64,000 nt of DNA, taken from positions 9,126,854-9,190,853 of the forward strand of contig OZ005689.1 of NCBI GenBank assembly GCA_963930775.1. The letters are read 5' to 3'. The notes beneath the pieces are model-generated. The model was not told the origin of the DNA. It saw only the letters and a program-made list of their open reading frames with translations, and ran no database searches. Position 1 is the first letter of the stretch. The number at the start of each line of letters is the position of its first letter. The position numbers were made by a program, and so were the translations under genes. This document shows positions 63,881-64,000 of this stretch, one piece after another. Source of the DNA: Cliona cf. orientalis. Taxonomy: Eukaryota; Porifera; Demospongiae; Clionaida; Clionaidae.

Positions 63881-64000
63881 CTATTTTTTGGGTGAAGGAG
63901 TTCCATCGGGAGTACTCTCTGCTGGACGTTTGGTTGGGGTCCTAGGTGAAATACGCGAAGGAGTGGTTACTACAGTGGCAGCTCTTCGTTTTGCTTCAGC
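63881..64000 (-). CDS. C-terminal exon of a gene that leaves the window
   Basis: The minus strand is open from the window edge to a TAG at 63881-63883 and reads about 39 residues rich in Ser-Pro and Thr-Pro (TTPSRISPRTPTKRPAES). This looks like a basic, proline-directed kinase-target tail, often nuclear. The family cannot be told. The 3' flank 63690-63880 is AT-rich, as expected for a UTR. Confidence 0.5.
   Translation of the reverse strand, partial: AEAKRRAATVVTTPSRISPRTPTKRPAESTPDGTPSPKK

Overview
The window is nuclear DNA of an animal, most likely a sponge (demosponge). It is AT-rich and packed with small transposons. Genes have short introns with GT..AG ends. They include an NLR-type immune receptor, Ig-domain membrane receptors and a VHL-domain protein. 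The sponge assignment is inference; a cnidarian or another marine invertebrate is possible. No organelle, bacterial or viral replicon and no CRISPR array was seen.

Layout. 0.5-3 kb: decayed Ty3/gypsy retrotransposon split by a 430-bp TA-flanked MITE. 3.3-4.8 kb: duplicated fragment of the Ig-receptor locus at 31.5-32.4 kb, hit by the same MITE. 5-6.7 kb: giant palindrome built of small palindromes. 7.7-10.4 kb: nested foldback elements, one holding a tRNA-like sequence. 10.4-16.6 kb (minus): NLR gene read through ten phase-consistent exons, with the order leader, 2A ribosome-skipping peptide, Death domain, NACHT, LRR exons. 16-25 kb: foldback, hAT-type, TTAA-type and TA-type non-autonomous elements. 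25.7-29.6 kb (minus): two decayed LINEs. 30.9-36.1 kb: two related Ig-domain membrane receptors, head to head, sharing a 208-bp promoter interval. 39.5-40.5 kb: small secreted VHL-beta-domain protein. 40.8-42.7 kb: repeats, including a hammerhead-like motif and a 38-bp element with a 9-bp target duplication. 42.7-46.7 kb: unrecognised multi-exon gene with very long dinucleotide tracts in its introns. 48.1-49.1 kb (minus): chromodomain gene. 50-58.5 kb: MITEs, a tnp2-type transposase fragment, microsatellites and weak exons. 59.3-61.2 kb (minus): Mutator-like transposase joined to a Ulp1-type protease, frameshifted. 62.1-63.7 kb: 82-bp minisatellite with a longer-period repeat. 63.9 kb to the end (minus): last exon of a gene that leaves the window.

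The strongest biology is immune-type recognition: an NLR whose N-terminus is a removable 2A leader, next to a divergent pair of tyrosine-tailed Ig receptors that share one promoter. Exon models were built by hand from splice signals and reading-phase continuity. No transcript or database evidence was available.
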